DNA of 64,000 nt from Epiperipatus broadwayi (GCA_028023455.1 JAQFVV010012672.1:620001-684000); one strand, 5' to 3'; counted from the first letter of the stretch, positions 34,930 to 47,721 are shown. Notes: generated by a model not told the origin, from the letters alone. Numbers and translations: made by a program.

Positions 34930-35698
34930 TTTTTTAAAAAAGAACGTAATCAATTGTTAATCATTTAGTGTCCACAAGTTTATTTTTAAAAGGTGAGTAA
35001 TAACAGTGGGCACACTTAAATTTGACAATTAAAAATTAAAATTGATTTTTAATTGTAATTAACAATTTAAAAATTACTTACGGCGACTTGAAATTAATGT
35101 GATGTGAAACATAATTTGATTTTTAAACGGAATTGAAAATTTAAAAATTAAAGACAAAAATAAGAATTTAATTTTTAGTTGTTAGTTTCATAAACAATTA
35201 ATAAAATCATCGTCTCAAAGATTAATTACTAATTACGTTGTCACCAGAAAACCATTAACACAACATGAGTGTGAAGTTGGCGCTAGCTGTATTTCCTCTT
35301 GTGAAGAATCTGATTTTTTACCAGTTTGCAAACGAACCTGTTTATTGGCAAATAGCATTAATAATTAAAACGTGTATTAAAAAATGTAAATTAGTGTACT
35401 GTAAATTATGCATAAAAATATATTATTTTGAATAAAATTAAATATTATAGTTAAAAAAAGTTTGTCTTGTATCAATTTTTTTCAAATTTGAAATTTTTTA
35501 TTAGTCATATTTTATTTTATTTTTTTTTTGCGTGAATTTTAAAGTAATTTTACGTTGGTGCTTTGCTTTTAAGCGACTTTTGAAAAATCACAGTCCGTAT
35601 CTCTCCTTTTTCAAAGTAAGTTACGTCTAATTTTGCACAATTTCGTTTGCGCGTGTTATCTGATGAACCTATCTATTGCGTAAAACGAGATCCAGGTG
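34930..35698 (-). mobile_element. Tigger/pogo-like element, copy D (fragment)
   Basis: The intact right end, AAAACGAGATCCAGGTG, is followed by TA (35699-35700). It continues inward with the reverse complement of copy A, including the AAGTTGGCGCTAGCTGTATT block and the AACAATTAAAAATTAAATTC-type block. The homology stops at about 34930, which matches roughly 12.97 kb in copy A, so the other third is missing. Confidence 0.7.
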
Positions 35699-35700
35699 TA

Positions 35701-37219
35701 TATTATTCATCGGTAAATAATTTTAAATGAAGATAATCAAATATGTATATATCATTAATAATGACAAATATAAATAAATGACCTGAATGAAAGTCTGTAA
35801 ATAATTTATTCCAAGTGTAGCATCACAGTTCCGATGTTTATATTTCAAACTACAAAACCAATAGTATGTGTTTTTTCCATAGAAGATAAAATGTATTCGT
35901 GAGAACTTAAATTCAAAATATATTTTGTCGATTCTGATGCCTTATGTATATATTCAAATTATTCTTTCAATTAATAATTTAGTTCATATAACATTACACA
36001 CATAACTATTATTTTATATTTACAATGATATGAAGAGATATTTTTTCAGGAGTAAGTATTATTTAAAAACAATATGAATGAATAGATGATAACTTATACT
36101 TAGGATAATATGATGGAAATTAAACTGATTCATATCTCAAAAAAATTTAATCGATTTAATAAAATTGCATAAGCAAGTAAATATGGCTCTTATATATCTT
36201 TTGCTTTATATTTTGTCTTTAAAATATACATAATATCCATTTAAAAAAGATAAAATATTCTGATGATTTACGTAATGAAGCAGTTTCGATTTTTTTTAAT
36301 AATAAATTTGTCATTTTCCCATACAATTGTAACAATAGACTGTCGCGGTCCATAGGCAGACAATGTTGTTTCTTACCCCTCCATTTTGTTAATTCAATTA
36401 TATACTTTTAAGGTAAATAAAAAAAAATTATATAAAGAAAACTATATGTTCTTCCATTCAAAGCAACAAGAGAGAGAAGTAGGAGTTCAAACTTTTCAGG
36501 CATATTTATAAGATTTCCTTATTGACATCAGTATAACTATAGTAATCATCTCTATTTACTCAAGCTATTTCTAATAGTGTTCTAATAAAAAAAAAATCTT
36601 ATTACAGAATAATGACAAAAAAAAAAATCATTTCATATTTATTACCTATAATAAAATTTTTGTTTTTAGTATACTAGTACTAATTTTTATTTCAATAAAA
36701 ATTAAACAATCTACATCACATTTTCAATATATTACACTGAAAATATATTTCTATACATATTTCCTAGTATAATATTATAAAAGTAAAAAGGACAAATATA
36801 TTTGAAATATTAAACTTTCTTTTGTGTTGTTTATAATTTTGCAGTAATAAATAATAATTTTATTCAAACTATACTTTATTATTCACCTATTTATTTTTCT
36901 TTTAAAAATGAATAAAATCAATTTATAATCTTATAATACAATTAATAATAAACAATTTTATATTAATATTATTGTTGTCATAGCGACAGTTAATATTTCA
37001 TAAATTAACATATTCATTATCCAAAACAAACAAGAAACAAAGAAAATATATATATGACTGACATCTTATCACATTCTGAAATACATCTCCAATTTCAGTA
37101 GCACAATATATATAACAACTATAAGTGTCCAGTCAATTTAAAGTATAATGGAATTATACACTTTCATTTACTGTACCAATACTAAAAACTTAAAAATAAT
37201 AGATAATTTATATATATAT
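35701..37219. other. AT-rich non-coding stretch
   Basis: No supported feature. Confidence 0.4.
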
Positions 37220-38466
37220 TGTAATGGAATTATGGGATCTGACAGTCTTTTCAGTTAATATACAACATATTCAATAAAATATACCAATAAAGGATAACAA
37301 CACAGTAATAAAAAAAAATCTGAAACTTCAATTATTTCCGTTACTCCAAGCGAGAGAACATATAAATATAACCGATGTTATATCCATGCCTGATCGAACT
37401 TGCAACAATACCAATATTGCCACAAGGTTATCTTTCCCGACTAGACGTCTTTCAGCTGCTACACTTATTAAAGAGTTACAGCATTTGGTTAATTTATAAA
37501 ATTTAATGGGATTATTAATACTGTACAACTATCTGCACGTATTACTTACTACTCAAATAAAGCACTCATTATAAACAAACCCTCCAGGTAGATTAAACTA
37601 TTTGGAATGGTGAAGAAAACGAGAGGAGACAGAGAGAATAATCTATTAATAAAATATTTACTATAATACCGTAACACACACAAAAAAATACATGAAACAT
37701 TTAAAGGTACAATAAAATCATTAAATATAATGCTACAGTTAGGTGTGTGTTTAAATCATATGAATGTCTTTAATATATTGAAATAAGTTATCAATTATAG
37801 TCTTTCTTTCAAGTATTATTTAAGAGTCTAATTCATATCTCACTAATATTTGGAATTGCAATTGCATATAATGGTATGTGAAGAGTATGTGCACGCATGA
37901 TATATATTTGTCAATCATTTACGTTATCTAGATTTTTTTTTTTTTTTTGACGTTGGCTAATATTCTGCTGGCCATCATGTGGAATTCCTCCACTTCTTTA
38001 GTAGAGACAGACGGCCGTTCTTCGGCTCCGTTTTTTTTTATGGAATTTCTTTTTTCTTTCTGCAGTGGCTTCGCAGTACTAGAGTGTTAATGGCATAGCA
38101 GGTGGATCATCAGGCAGGCACTACACCTGCAGTTGTTTCATGGTGAGATGACCATATAAACATGGCGGGTTTGGATCAAACAGTAACCGTCATGGCCCTT
38201 AGCCACACATTATTGAAGATTCACTCGTATAGTAGATTTGTCTCATATTCATTCAAATTTTGGTCAGTCTTAAACGAAGATGTCTTTTACTCAGCTTTTT
38301 TTTTTAATGTCTGCTCTCCTCAAAGGTCTACTACTCTCCTTCTCAACTCAAGTTTTCCCCCAAAGTCTCACTGTTAATTAATGTCTCTCTCCAGAATTCC
38401 TTTATTTGATCTATTGTTCAGTGGAATTTGTAGGTTTTTTTTTCACACCTTTAACTTTAAAATTTC

Positions 38467-39733
38467 GGTAATTATAACGTAGTCGGGCGTGGCCACTTGA
38501 TGGCGTTGTTGGCAGTCAAAAACAATACAATGTACGGTTTTCAGGGCACGTGATTTTTAAATCGCTGTTTTTTTTTTTTTTTTGGTTGTTAATTTATTGA
38601 TTGCTATAATTTTTTTTTCCCTGCCTTTTTATAAAAAAAGTTGTTTAATTTAAATTTTGTATTTAGTAAACAACAACTTTTTTTATTTTTAAATCGCTGT
38701 TTTTTGACAAATTATCATCATTCCCCTTTTTTGTTATTAATTGATTGATTGATTGCTATAACTTTTTTTTCCCCTGTCTTTATTAAAAATAAAATGTTTA
38801 ATTTTAATTTTGTCTTTAGAAAACAACAACTTTTTTAAACATAAATGTAAACCTTTTTTGGGGGGGGAGGGGTGGGTTTAGGGGATCGATTCATTGATTG
38901 CTGCTACTTTGCGATGTCTTTCGCTTAATTATTGCTTTATACATAACCAAAAAACTGTGTAGTTTTCAAATAAATAAAAGGGTTTTTTTTCCACCCTTGT
39001 TTTTTATTTATTAATTTGTATCAAATGGAAAGGTTTTGGGCCCACAATTTTGTCTCAACCAAAACAAACTTCCCCAAATCAATGTAATATTGTTTACAAA
39101 CAATAACCAAATATAAAAAAAAAAAAAATACGTCAACTGATCAAATGGTTTTTTTTTTTTTTGGACAGCAGAAACAAATTTATCAGTCCAAATTAGTGGT
39201 ATTTTGTCATATTGCAAATACGACACATACTCGGCTTCTGTTGTCGGCAATTGCGAAAAAGTTATGCGTTCACCAGCCATTTTATGAACTATGTGGTATT
39301 TCACGTGAAAACGAGATTTCGCACGCGAACTCGGCCGAATTCATTTTTACGTACCCTTGGCAAGCTTTTACACCTTTCACATTCCCTAAACAAGGGTGTG
39401 GCTGTTTGGAAAATTACTATAAAGTCAGGTTTCTTAAATTAATTATAAATACAAAGATTGTGTAACGTATATTGTAACAATTTGACTAATCGAAGTACAC
39501 ACACATATATATCAAACTGTACACAAAAGATAAGTGTGTAGATTCACAGTAACTGTCGCAAAGCAGAAATAGGCATTATTTCTGTTACGTCATCATCAAC
39601 GGCCTTCTAATGGCTAAGATAAACATAGATGATTTCTATAGCCGTAAGTCAGGCCTCGTAAACTGCATTTGTTAGGTGTTTTGGCGAGCCAGAACACCAT
39701 CAAATGGCCAAGCCCGACTACGTTATAATTACC
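38467..39733. mobile_element. 1.27 kb DNA element with 8 bp duplication, GGTAATTATAACG ends
   Basis: The inverted termini share 34 of 37 bases, starting GGTAATTATAACGTAGTCGG. The target duplication AAAATTTC lies at 38459-38466 and 39734-39741, and the other LTR shows the site once, which proves the boundaries. The interior has two tandem ~130 bp T-rich units and no transposase I recognise. The minus-strand frame 39304-39011 begins MKYHIVHKMAGERITFSQ but matches nothing I know. The ends lack the hAT CA-NG pattern. The superfamily is unresolved; Merlin or P are options with 8 bp duplications. Confidence 0.93.
38550..38835. repeat. two tandem ~135 bp units inside the 1.27 kb element
   Basis: Each unit has TTTTTAAATCGCTGTTTTTT, a TTGATTGCTATAA block, TTTTCCC(C)TG(C/T)CTTT, a TTGTTTAATTT/ATGTTTAATTT block and AAACAACAACTTTTTT. 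They start near 38550 and 38686. Confidence 0.8.
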
Positions 39734-40305
39734 AAAATTTCTTCTACAGCTTATATAAAATTTCCTTTTTTAAATTCTAAATTCATAATATTTTATAACA
39801 TGGGTTTTACATTCTTTTCCCTTTTTTTTTTATAATAACATTGTTCTCATTTAAACATACAATAAATTTTCCTCTTCTTTATACCCACATTCACATACAT
39901 ATTTCATTTAGTCAAAATGTGTATTTTGAAGATCAGATTTTTATATTTTATCATAATCTAATTTCTACTATACTTTCATTTAAAACTCCTAAATGTCACT
40001 CTTTTATTTATATCTCCTTTTTATGTTTTCATCCTAAACTTATATACTATTCTACTATTTCTAACTTTTAATATTTCTATTTTTCAAAATATAAACTTTG
40101 AAGGGTAAAAGATAAGAATCTTGTTCGATTCCATTTTCCTCTCTTTTATTTCATTACAGTAATTAATGCATTTCTTACTTAAGTGATTTTTACCATTTTA
40201 ATTATTTGTATATTTTCAAAAAAACAACAACTATAGTATGTAATATTATTTAATATCAGATATATACATGTGTGATCACAGTATGTGCGATCATCACATT
40301 ACACA

Positions 40306-40321
40306 ATTCCCTCTTTTTTTT
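40306..40321 (-). promoter_or_regulatory. polypurine tract candidate
   Basis: On the minus strand an A-run followed by GAGGGA lies 7 bp before the 3' LTR. It is the usual plus-strand primer position, but the spacing is slightly larger than is typical. Confidence 0.55.
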
Positions 40322-41221
40322 GTATAGAATTTAATGGATTGAAAGCCATTCAATTCTTAACTTAAGTATTGTTATTATGACACTATCATATCAACATACT
40401 CTTAATCTTGGTTAAGTGATGGTGAGAATATTTCTAGAGGCAACTAGGCAATTACATTCTACTCCATTGATCGCATCAGCACTACCAAACAATAAGTGGG
40501 TTCAATTCTGCCCCTTGATTGTAAATACAGATTCTAGTCCACAGGATATCTCTGCTACTCGATTACTGACATGGGTTTGATGACTGGAATTTCTTATCCA
40601 GCTAGTTCAATGATCTCAGAATTTCTTACTGACGCCTCATTATACAAGGGTTCTTTCCCCGTATATTATTGTTTACATTTCAGTGACTTGCAATATATAA
40701 CAAATATTTAACTGGCATTTTTGATCCAATGAGTCTTTATATGAGAAGAGGTTCTTTATCCCTATCTTCCTTGCCTACTAACATCTGGTGCACCGCATAA
40801 ACTCACGCACGAATATATAACAGATGGCTTACTATGTACTAACAGGATCCCTACTTAAATGTCTGTCCCTACATACCTCTGCCTCCATCTATGATCTCAT
40901 TTCACTACTCTCTAAATTATTATTGGTCTCGATTTGGGTAAATAATTATTCATAGTATATCCTTTTAAACTGGTCCATTTATTGGCCCTCTCTTCCCTTT
41001 TTTTTTTTAAGTCCATCTTCGTTAATCTTGATCCAGACCATTCCAATTATTGTACCATTGAATCTGTCCAATCTTTATTTTGCTATTAGGTTTTATCTGG
41101 AGGTTGTCTGATCCTGTGGGACTCATATCTGCTTGTTCTGGGATGTGGATTCTAATCCCTATGCTCTCTATACTCTGTTCGTTCATATGGATGCTTCCAT
41201 TCACTCTCAACTCTATGTTGT

Positions 41222-42336
41222 TCATCTTTCTACACTCTTAGGTTTCTCTCCGGAAAATTCTTTGTTTTCGTTCCACCGATTTTCATTAGGATCCCATCCA
41301 CTTTTACTTACAAGTGGTTCCTTAGGAGGCAGTTTATATTCATATCCCTCATCCCTCTGGTTATCCCTAGTGCTATCCAAGGCGTTGAGCAGCTCAGCAA
41401 TCCGATCAACTGTCTTCCTTTTCGTACTTATCAGTATCTGTTCAACGTCTCTCGGGAAACCATGTCTATAATCCAAATTATTTGCATCTCGGATAATGGA
41501 TTTGACGTCATCATATGTAACCTTGCCACTTGACGACGAAAGGTCATGAATGACTCCCCTGGTCTCCATTTCTCCTGCATCACCTGGTGTAAAATGTTTT
41601 CTTGGGAGTTTCTCACTCCAATTACTGGCCAACAAAGACTCTGCAAATGTTGATTTATGGAACGAGTCCCACCACACTTGTGATTCTCCCTGTAAATGAC
41701 TGCAGGCAACCATTATCTTGGCCTCATCGTTCATCCTATTGAACCTGAAGTACCTTTTGAGGCTCCCCAGGTGCTCCATAGGTCTCTCTCTGGTGTCTGG
41801 AGAAGATTCGTACTTTTTAAAAGCTGATGGAACCCGATGGGATTATCTGTGATTTCCATTGCCCTTGTCTGTATATCCTACAGTGGCTCTCAGTTTGATG
41901 CATTTTATTTCTGTATTTGGACTGTTACTTGCTGACCTCCTTATACTCTCTTCTAATTTTGGAATCTAACCTTTCTACTACTCTTACTACTTGATTTATG
42001 TCCCACTGCACATTTGCCAGTGTCCTATTAGTCTTTAATCTCATGATTTCAATTTCCTTCCTTTTTATCTAACTTACTCATTCCCACTTCATGCTGCACT
42101 ATTTCCACTCTCAGATCTAAATATGCTGACTTTCTATCTACACTCTCTGCACTATCCAGTTCGTCACACTTATATTGTTCCATGCTTTCTGGTTCAAGTT
42201 TGATTTCCTTTTCCTGTCCATTCCCTATGTCTCTTGTATCTGATATCTCGTGGGAGTTACTTCTCATCTCTTCTATGGCTTCAGCAATTCTTTTGCTACT
42301 GTCCATTGCTATCTTCACACCCCGTTCTTCCATCAT
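41222..42336 (-). pseudogene. gag polyprotein relic
   Basis: Gag would form the particle that packages the element's RNA. The minus-strand frame 41779-41222 has the retrotransposon-gag pattern: a hydrophobic segment with a L-x-G-x-S-x-x-W-W-D-S-F core (41690-41660), then helical, charged sequence. A second frame (41709-41431) overlaps it and carries the next conserved stretch, around EKWRPGESFMTFRRQV, so frameshifts separate parts of the domain. An upstream Glu/Lys-rich coiled-coil-like frame (42336-42049) is in the same phase as the second frame. No CCHC zinc knuckle was seen. Stops between the pieces make it non-functional. Confidence 0.75.
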
Positions 42337-42339
42337 TCT

Positions 42340-43430
42340 TTTATTAGTTTCCTCCTTTCTTTCCTGTCCTTTTATTCCTTCATAAACTGTTGTTGTTCCT
42401 TTCTCAATTGCATGAGCATACTTATCACATTACTAAAGTCTATTCTATCTTTCATTTCTTGTTTGTGTAATATCTGCTATCTATCTCATTATTTTCATCC
42501 AATTCCCTCAATTCATTTACTTGTTGTCCATTCTAGTTTGGGATCTTGTACGCATAGATATATTTTAATTAACTCTTCTTGATATATTGATAATTTCCTC
42601 TCTACTGATTATCTCCGTTCTTTATTCTCTTATTGCGATTTGTTACTTTAATTATATTTAATATGATGATTGTCATTTAGAACGCTAGCCAATCCAAACA
42701 CACCTGCTCCATTTTACTTACCTGCCCTAGATTCATTTTAAACTCCCTGTTATATTTCGATGACTACCCTTTACTCCACTACGTATATAAACCAATTCCA
42801 CTTCACTAAATGACGCACATATATTTTTCATATACTAACTTAACTTGACTTAAACACTGTAATTATTCCCACTCCGTTAATAATTTATGTATAACTTCAT
42901 TATATTTCGACTGTATTCCAAACAATATGCATTTCTGATATATTTTCTAACACTATGTTTTTTAATTTATCGATCACTTTATTGTCACAACTATTTTAAA
43001 ATCACCCACATATATATTTTTCTTTAACTTAACTGACATACTTCATTACACTATCATTAATCTTATAGATAAGACCTTCCTGAAACTTTCTTAATTCTAC
43101 TTGACTTAAATACCTTATATTTCTTTAACCGCAATTACATCTGGATAATATGTCTCTGATCATTACACTTATATATTTGAATAATCCTTTTCTTAAATTA
43201 AATATGTCACAATGAAACTTCAAAAGATTTCCTGATATTAAAATTTCCCCCTTTCTCTCCTTTCTACCATTTGAATAGAAATACATATATCAAGTATTAT
43301 AAAGCGCAGAAAAAATCTAATCGTCTTCGCTCCTCACCACTGATTAATAAAACTAATTTTATATATATCTTTTATTTATTTACTTTATTTACAAAATTAC
43401 CCGACACGTGATTACCAATTGTACAGCAAC
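42340..43430 (-). other. untranslated leader of the LTR element
   Basis: About 1.1 kb between primer-binding site and gag. It is C- and T-rich on this strand (purine-rich on the sense strand). It probably holds the packaging signal, but no specific structure can be named. Confidence 0.5.
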
Positions 43431-43432
43431 AT

Positions 43433-43450
43433 ATCCCGGACAGGCCCCCA
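43433..43450 (-). promoter_or_regulatory. primer-binding site, tRNA-Pro type
   Basis: Three bases inside the 5' LTR, the minus strand reads TGGGGGCCTGTCCGGGAT. It differs at two of 18 positions from the complement of the tRNA-Pro 3' end, which also serves as the primer site of murine leukaemia-type viruses. Its position next to the LTR fixes the element's orientation. Confidence 0.85.
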
Positions 43451-43453
43451 AAA

Positions 43454-45246
43454 TGTAATGGAATTACGTGGGATCTGTCGGTCGTTTCTGACAATATACA
43501 TTTATTCAACAAAATATACCAATAAAGGATAACAACACAATAATAATAAAAAATTCACTGATTACTCCAAGTGAGAGAACATATAAATATAACCGATGTT
43601 ATATCCATACCTGATCAAACCTGTAACAATACAAATATTGCCACAAGGTTATCTTTCCTGACCAGATGTCTCTCGGCTGCTTCACTTATTAAAGAGTTAC
43701 AGCGCTTGGTTAATTTATAAAATTTAATGGATTAATACTGTACAACTATCTGCACGTGTTACTTACTACTCAAATAAAGCATTCATTATAAACAAACCCT
43801 CCGGGTAGATTAAACTATTTGGAATGGTGAAGAAAATGAAATGAGACAGAGAGAATAATCTATTAATAAAACATTTACTATAATACCATAACACGAAAAA
43901 AATTACATGAAACATTTAAAGGTACAATAAAATCATTAAATCTAATGCTATAGTTATGTGTGTGTTTAAATCATATGAATGTCTTTAATATATTGAAATA
44001 AGTTATCAATTATAGTCTTCCAAGTATTATTTAATTCTAATTCATATCTCTCACTAATATTTTGAATTGCAATTGCATATAAATGGTATGTGAAGAGTAT
44101 GTGCATGCGTGATATATATTTGTTAATCATTTACGTTACATAGGTTTATTTTCTTTTTAACGTTGACTAATGTTCTACTGGCCGTCATGTGGAATTCCTC
44201 CACTTCTTTAGTAGACACGGCCGTTTTTTGGCTCCAGGTTTTTTTTATGGAATTTCTTCTTCCTATAGGCAGTGGCTTCACAGTACTAGTGTTAATGGCA
44301 TGGCAGGTGGATCATCAGGCAGGCGCTACACCGGCAGTTGTTTCATGGTGAGGTGACTGTATGAGCACGATGAGTTTGGATCAACCCTTGACTGTGATGG
44401 CCCTTAGCCACACATTCTTGAAGATTCACTTATATAGTAGATTTGTCTCATATTCATTCAAATTTTGGTCAGTCTTAAGTGAAGATGTCTCTTACTCAGC
44501 TTTTTTTTTAATGTCTTCTCTCCTCAAAGGTCTACTACTCTCCTTCTCAACTCAAGTTCTCACCCCAAAGTCTCACCATTAATTAATGTCTCTCTCCAGA
44601 ATTCCTATATCTTGATCTATTGTTCATTGGAATTTGTAGGGTTTTTTTCACACTTTTAACTTTAAAACTTCTTCTACAGCTTACATAAAATTTCCTTTCT
44701 TAAATTCTAATTTCATAATATTTTATAACATGGGTTTTACATTCTTTTCCCTTTTTTTTTTTTTATAACATTGTTCTCATTTAAACATACAATAAATTTT
44801 CCCCTTTATACACACATTCACATACATATTTCATTTAGTTAAAATGTGTATTTTGAAGACCAGATTTTTATCTTTTATCGTAATCTAATTTCTACTTATA
44901 CTTTCATTTAAAACTCCTAAATGTCATCCTTTTAAATCATTTGATTCCCTTTTATTTATATCTCCTTTTTATGTTTTCATTCTAAACTTAATATACTATT
45001 CTACTATTTCTAACTTTTAATATTTCTATTTTTCAAAATATAAACTTTGCAGGGTAAAAGATAAGAATCTTGTTCTATTCCATTTCCCTCTCTTTTATTT
45101 CATTACAGTAATTAATGCATTCCTTTCTTAAGTGATTTTTACCATTTTAATTATTTGTATATTTTCAAAAAAAAAAAACTATAGTATGTAATATTATTTA
45201 ATATCAAATATATACATGTGTAATCGCAGTATGTGCGATCATCACA
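43454..45246 (-). repeat. 5' LTR
   Basis: It begins TGTAATGGAATTACGTGGGA and ends TGCGATCATCACA. It carries the uninterrupted version of the site where the 3' LTR holds the DNA element (AACTTTAAAACTTCTTCTAC, about 44658). Confidence 0.92.
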
Positions 45247-45396
45247 ATATATATTAAATGTTTTTATTGCCAGTGTACTAAAAAGAAATAAAGTAATTGT
45301 TTCTTCAGATTTAACTTGAAATAAAAGCATGGGGGGGGGGGGCATCCAGAAATTAATTAAATCGATTGAATCTAAAAACTCCAATTGTGGTTGAAA

Positions 45397-45585
45397 TTAT
45401 TTTTTTTTTTGTACACAGTCAATAAAAGCATTTAATATAAAAAAATGTTTTTTATCTCTACCTTTTAAATTTGCTGCAAAATATAGCAAAGTGATAACTT
45501 GTAAAGAAATAGAGTGAAAATTAGCTGGCTTAACGTTTTCAACATTTTTATCTTTTAAAAGATGTTGAAACAAATCTTTTGTCAT
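45397..45585 (-). CDS. coding-like minus-strand segment, unknown protein
   Basis: I do not recognise this protein. The frame just outside the LTR element reads like an ordinary soluble helical protein, with NVENVKPANFHSISLQVITL followed by LYFAANLK. A splice donor (AAAAG then GTAGAG) follows that segment at about 45461. The part after the donor is Lys/Phe-rich and less convincing, so the exon may be 45462-45580. No upstream exon was found in the window. It could be one exon of a host gene transcribed leftward, or chance. Confidence 0.3.
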   Translation of the reverse strand: MTKDLFQHLLKDKNVENVKPANFHSISLQVITLLYFAANLKGRDKKHFFILNAFIDCVQKKK

Positions 45586-46348
45586 ATTAAAAAAACAAAC
45601 AAATGTACATATATAGAGTTATTATTCACATTTAAATATTTAAATTTATAGCAACAAATGAGCTTGTAATGTGGTGGGAAGATATATTAGAAGCACATTA
45701 TTGAATATGTTTTAATTCGGTAAAATAATCCATAAATCTCAGGAATTGTATTATTTACATGATTAGAAATATCAAAGCAGCAGATAGTAAATTAGATAAT
45801 ATTGCAGAAAGGTTTGTCAATATGTTTTTAAGTTCCTTTGTGCTTGAGTACATATAGTTATGATAGATATTTATATGTAGAAATTTAGATTTATAATTTA
45901 CATAATATAATAATGTACAATAAACATATATATAATTTACACTATACAAATATATATATATGTAATAATGTTTTTTTTTTTTTTTATTACAACAAATAAA
46001 ATTGAAGAATAGTTGTTTTGAGTAAAAAAAAATTTGCAAATGATTCAGAAAGTTTTTATAATTGCAAGTAATATATTATTAGTCTATTAATCTACATTCT
46101 GGAACTTTTTTAATTCATATAAAATTGAGAGATGCTTTTAGATATATCACAATTGCCAGCAGGGCTACCAGGTGAAGATTAACCAGAGAACTAATTGAAG
46201 GGAATGGGCATTTGGATTGATTATATGTGTTGTTGTTTTTTTTAAAAATCATATCCTAAAAAATATTTCTTGGTATCTAACTTTTGTAGTTCCAAAATTT
46301 AGCATATAAAACCCCTATATTTTAATTACAATTTTAGTAAATAATTGG

Positions 46349-46447
46349 AACTTCTTATATTACAAAAAAATTGCATTTTAGGAAAATGAATATTTACAAC
46401 TTCTTGTATTACAAAAAATTTGCATTTTAGCGAAAATGAATATTTAC
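46349..46447. repeat. 49-50 bp tandem duplication
   Basis: AACTTCTTATATTACAAAAA...AATGAATATTTAC (46349-46397) is repeated immediately (46398-46447), with a few substitutions. Confidence 0.85.
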
Positions 46448-47713
46448 AGGAAGCTGAAACTTCAGTGCACCCCATTAATGAATTTAATTTATAAAAAATG
46501 ATCTAATATCTTGTGTTTTTTTTTTTTGTTTAATATACAGGGAAGCCACCATATCTGTAGTATCAACATCCAGTGATTTACTTAACCATATCTTAAAATA
46601 ATAATAAAATTTAAATTAGTGAAAACTAAACTTTTATTTTACTATTATTTAGTTATTTATCATTATCAATTTTCATCACATTTATATAAAAATTGTGTAC
46701 ATACTTATAAAATTCTAATTTTATAGCATTTAATGTTTAAAACAACACTTCTTTTTTTTAAAAAAAAAAAGTAAAATGTTCCTTTATTAATTTCTTTTAT
46801 TTTAGGAGTTGAAAGTCAGATATCCAGAGTTTTTGTTTTGATTGGGAATAAAAATTATTGAAAAACATTTCTTTATACAAAACAGGTTTACAGTTTTTTT
46901 TTCTCTTGACCCTGTGTTCTAACCCTGATTGACCAATACAATGAAATTTTTTTTAAAAAATATTACTGTATAAAATATTTTAAACTGTATTTCTATTCAT
47001 TATTTTAAATACATGTATATGCTAAAACATTTTTAGTATATATATTAAAAAATCTTAAATTTCTTTGTATTGTATAAGCAGGCCCATTATATAGAATAGT
47101 TAATTAATAAATTAAATATGTATATTTAAATTTCAACTTTTTAAAAAATAACTTCCATTTTTTCAACAGTAAAATTTTAATAGTATTTACTACTTTTCAT
47201 ATGTGATTTCCTTGTTTTTTGTATGTAATAAATACGCAATTTTTTAAAACTTATACAAAGGCAACCCATATGTACCCAGGAGACTGTCAGAATTTTGTTT
47301 TATCATGAGATATGAATTATCCAACTAATTTTTTTAAAATATAATTTTGAATATGCATGCAATTAAAAATTAATAAACACAGTACCATATATAAATCATA
47401 AAAAAAACCATATTTCAATAATACCTGCCAATGTACAAATTAATGTCTAATTGATGCAAACACCATGTTTTTACTTTGTTTTTCTAAAAATAACAATTCT
47501 TCTTTCTTGCTTAGGAGAAATAAATGATGGGGATGGAATTATTAAACAAATTGATATTTATTTTATAACAAAAAATTTAGAATGGAAAAAAAATAATCAG
47601 TAAATGTCAGATTCTTTTTGATGTGCTGTTATAAAATCACCACAATAAATGTTTTTTAGAAAATTAGTTACTAAAGTTTCCAACTGCTGTTTTCTTGAGG
47701 ATGAAGTATAGTA
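46448..47713. other. non-coding, with three acceptor-like splice sites
   Basis: Polypyrimidine tracts ending in CAG or TAG occur at 46540, 46805 and 47514 on the plus strand. Frames of 20, 18 and 28 codons follow and then stop. They might be terminal exons of unknown transcripts, but each is too short to identify. Confidence 0.25.
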
Positions 47714-47721
47714 AAATTAAT

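Larger units (their letters stand above)
37220..40298 (-). repeat. 3' LTR (interrupted by a DNA element)
   Basis: It begins TGTAATGGAATTATGGGATC and ends TGCGATCATCACA. Removing the 1267 bp insertion and one 8 bp duplication leaves 1804 bp, against 1793 bp for the other LTR. The two are closely similar apart from small indels, for example about 20 extra bases near 44931 in the other LTR. Confidence 0.92.
37220..45246 (-). mobile_element. LTR retrotransposon, gag only, minus strand
   Basis: Two LTRs in direct orientation (37220-40298 and 43454-45246) flank a 3155 bp interior. Each LTR runs TG...CA on this strand. The flanking base match ATAT (37216-37219 and 45247-45250) fits a 4 bp duplication but lies in AT repeats. 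Read on the minus strand, the interior starts with a primer-binding site, then a leader, a broken gag and a purine-rich tract before the 3' LTR. I see no protease, RT, RNase H, integrase or envelope motifs. This suggests a non-autonomous element dependent on a relative's enzymes. Confidence 0.9.

Noticed and set aside
39145-39465. Plus-strand frames of 76-106 codons inside the 1.27 kb element
   Set aside because: No transposase motif. Overlapping frames on both strands and the T-run start suggest chance opening in a CpG-richer stretch.
41022-42582. Plus-strand frames (41133-41471, 42182-42582)
   Set aside because: They are antisense to the gag relic and leader; the primer-binding site fixes the element on the minus strand.
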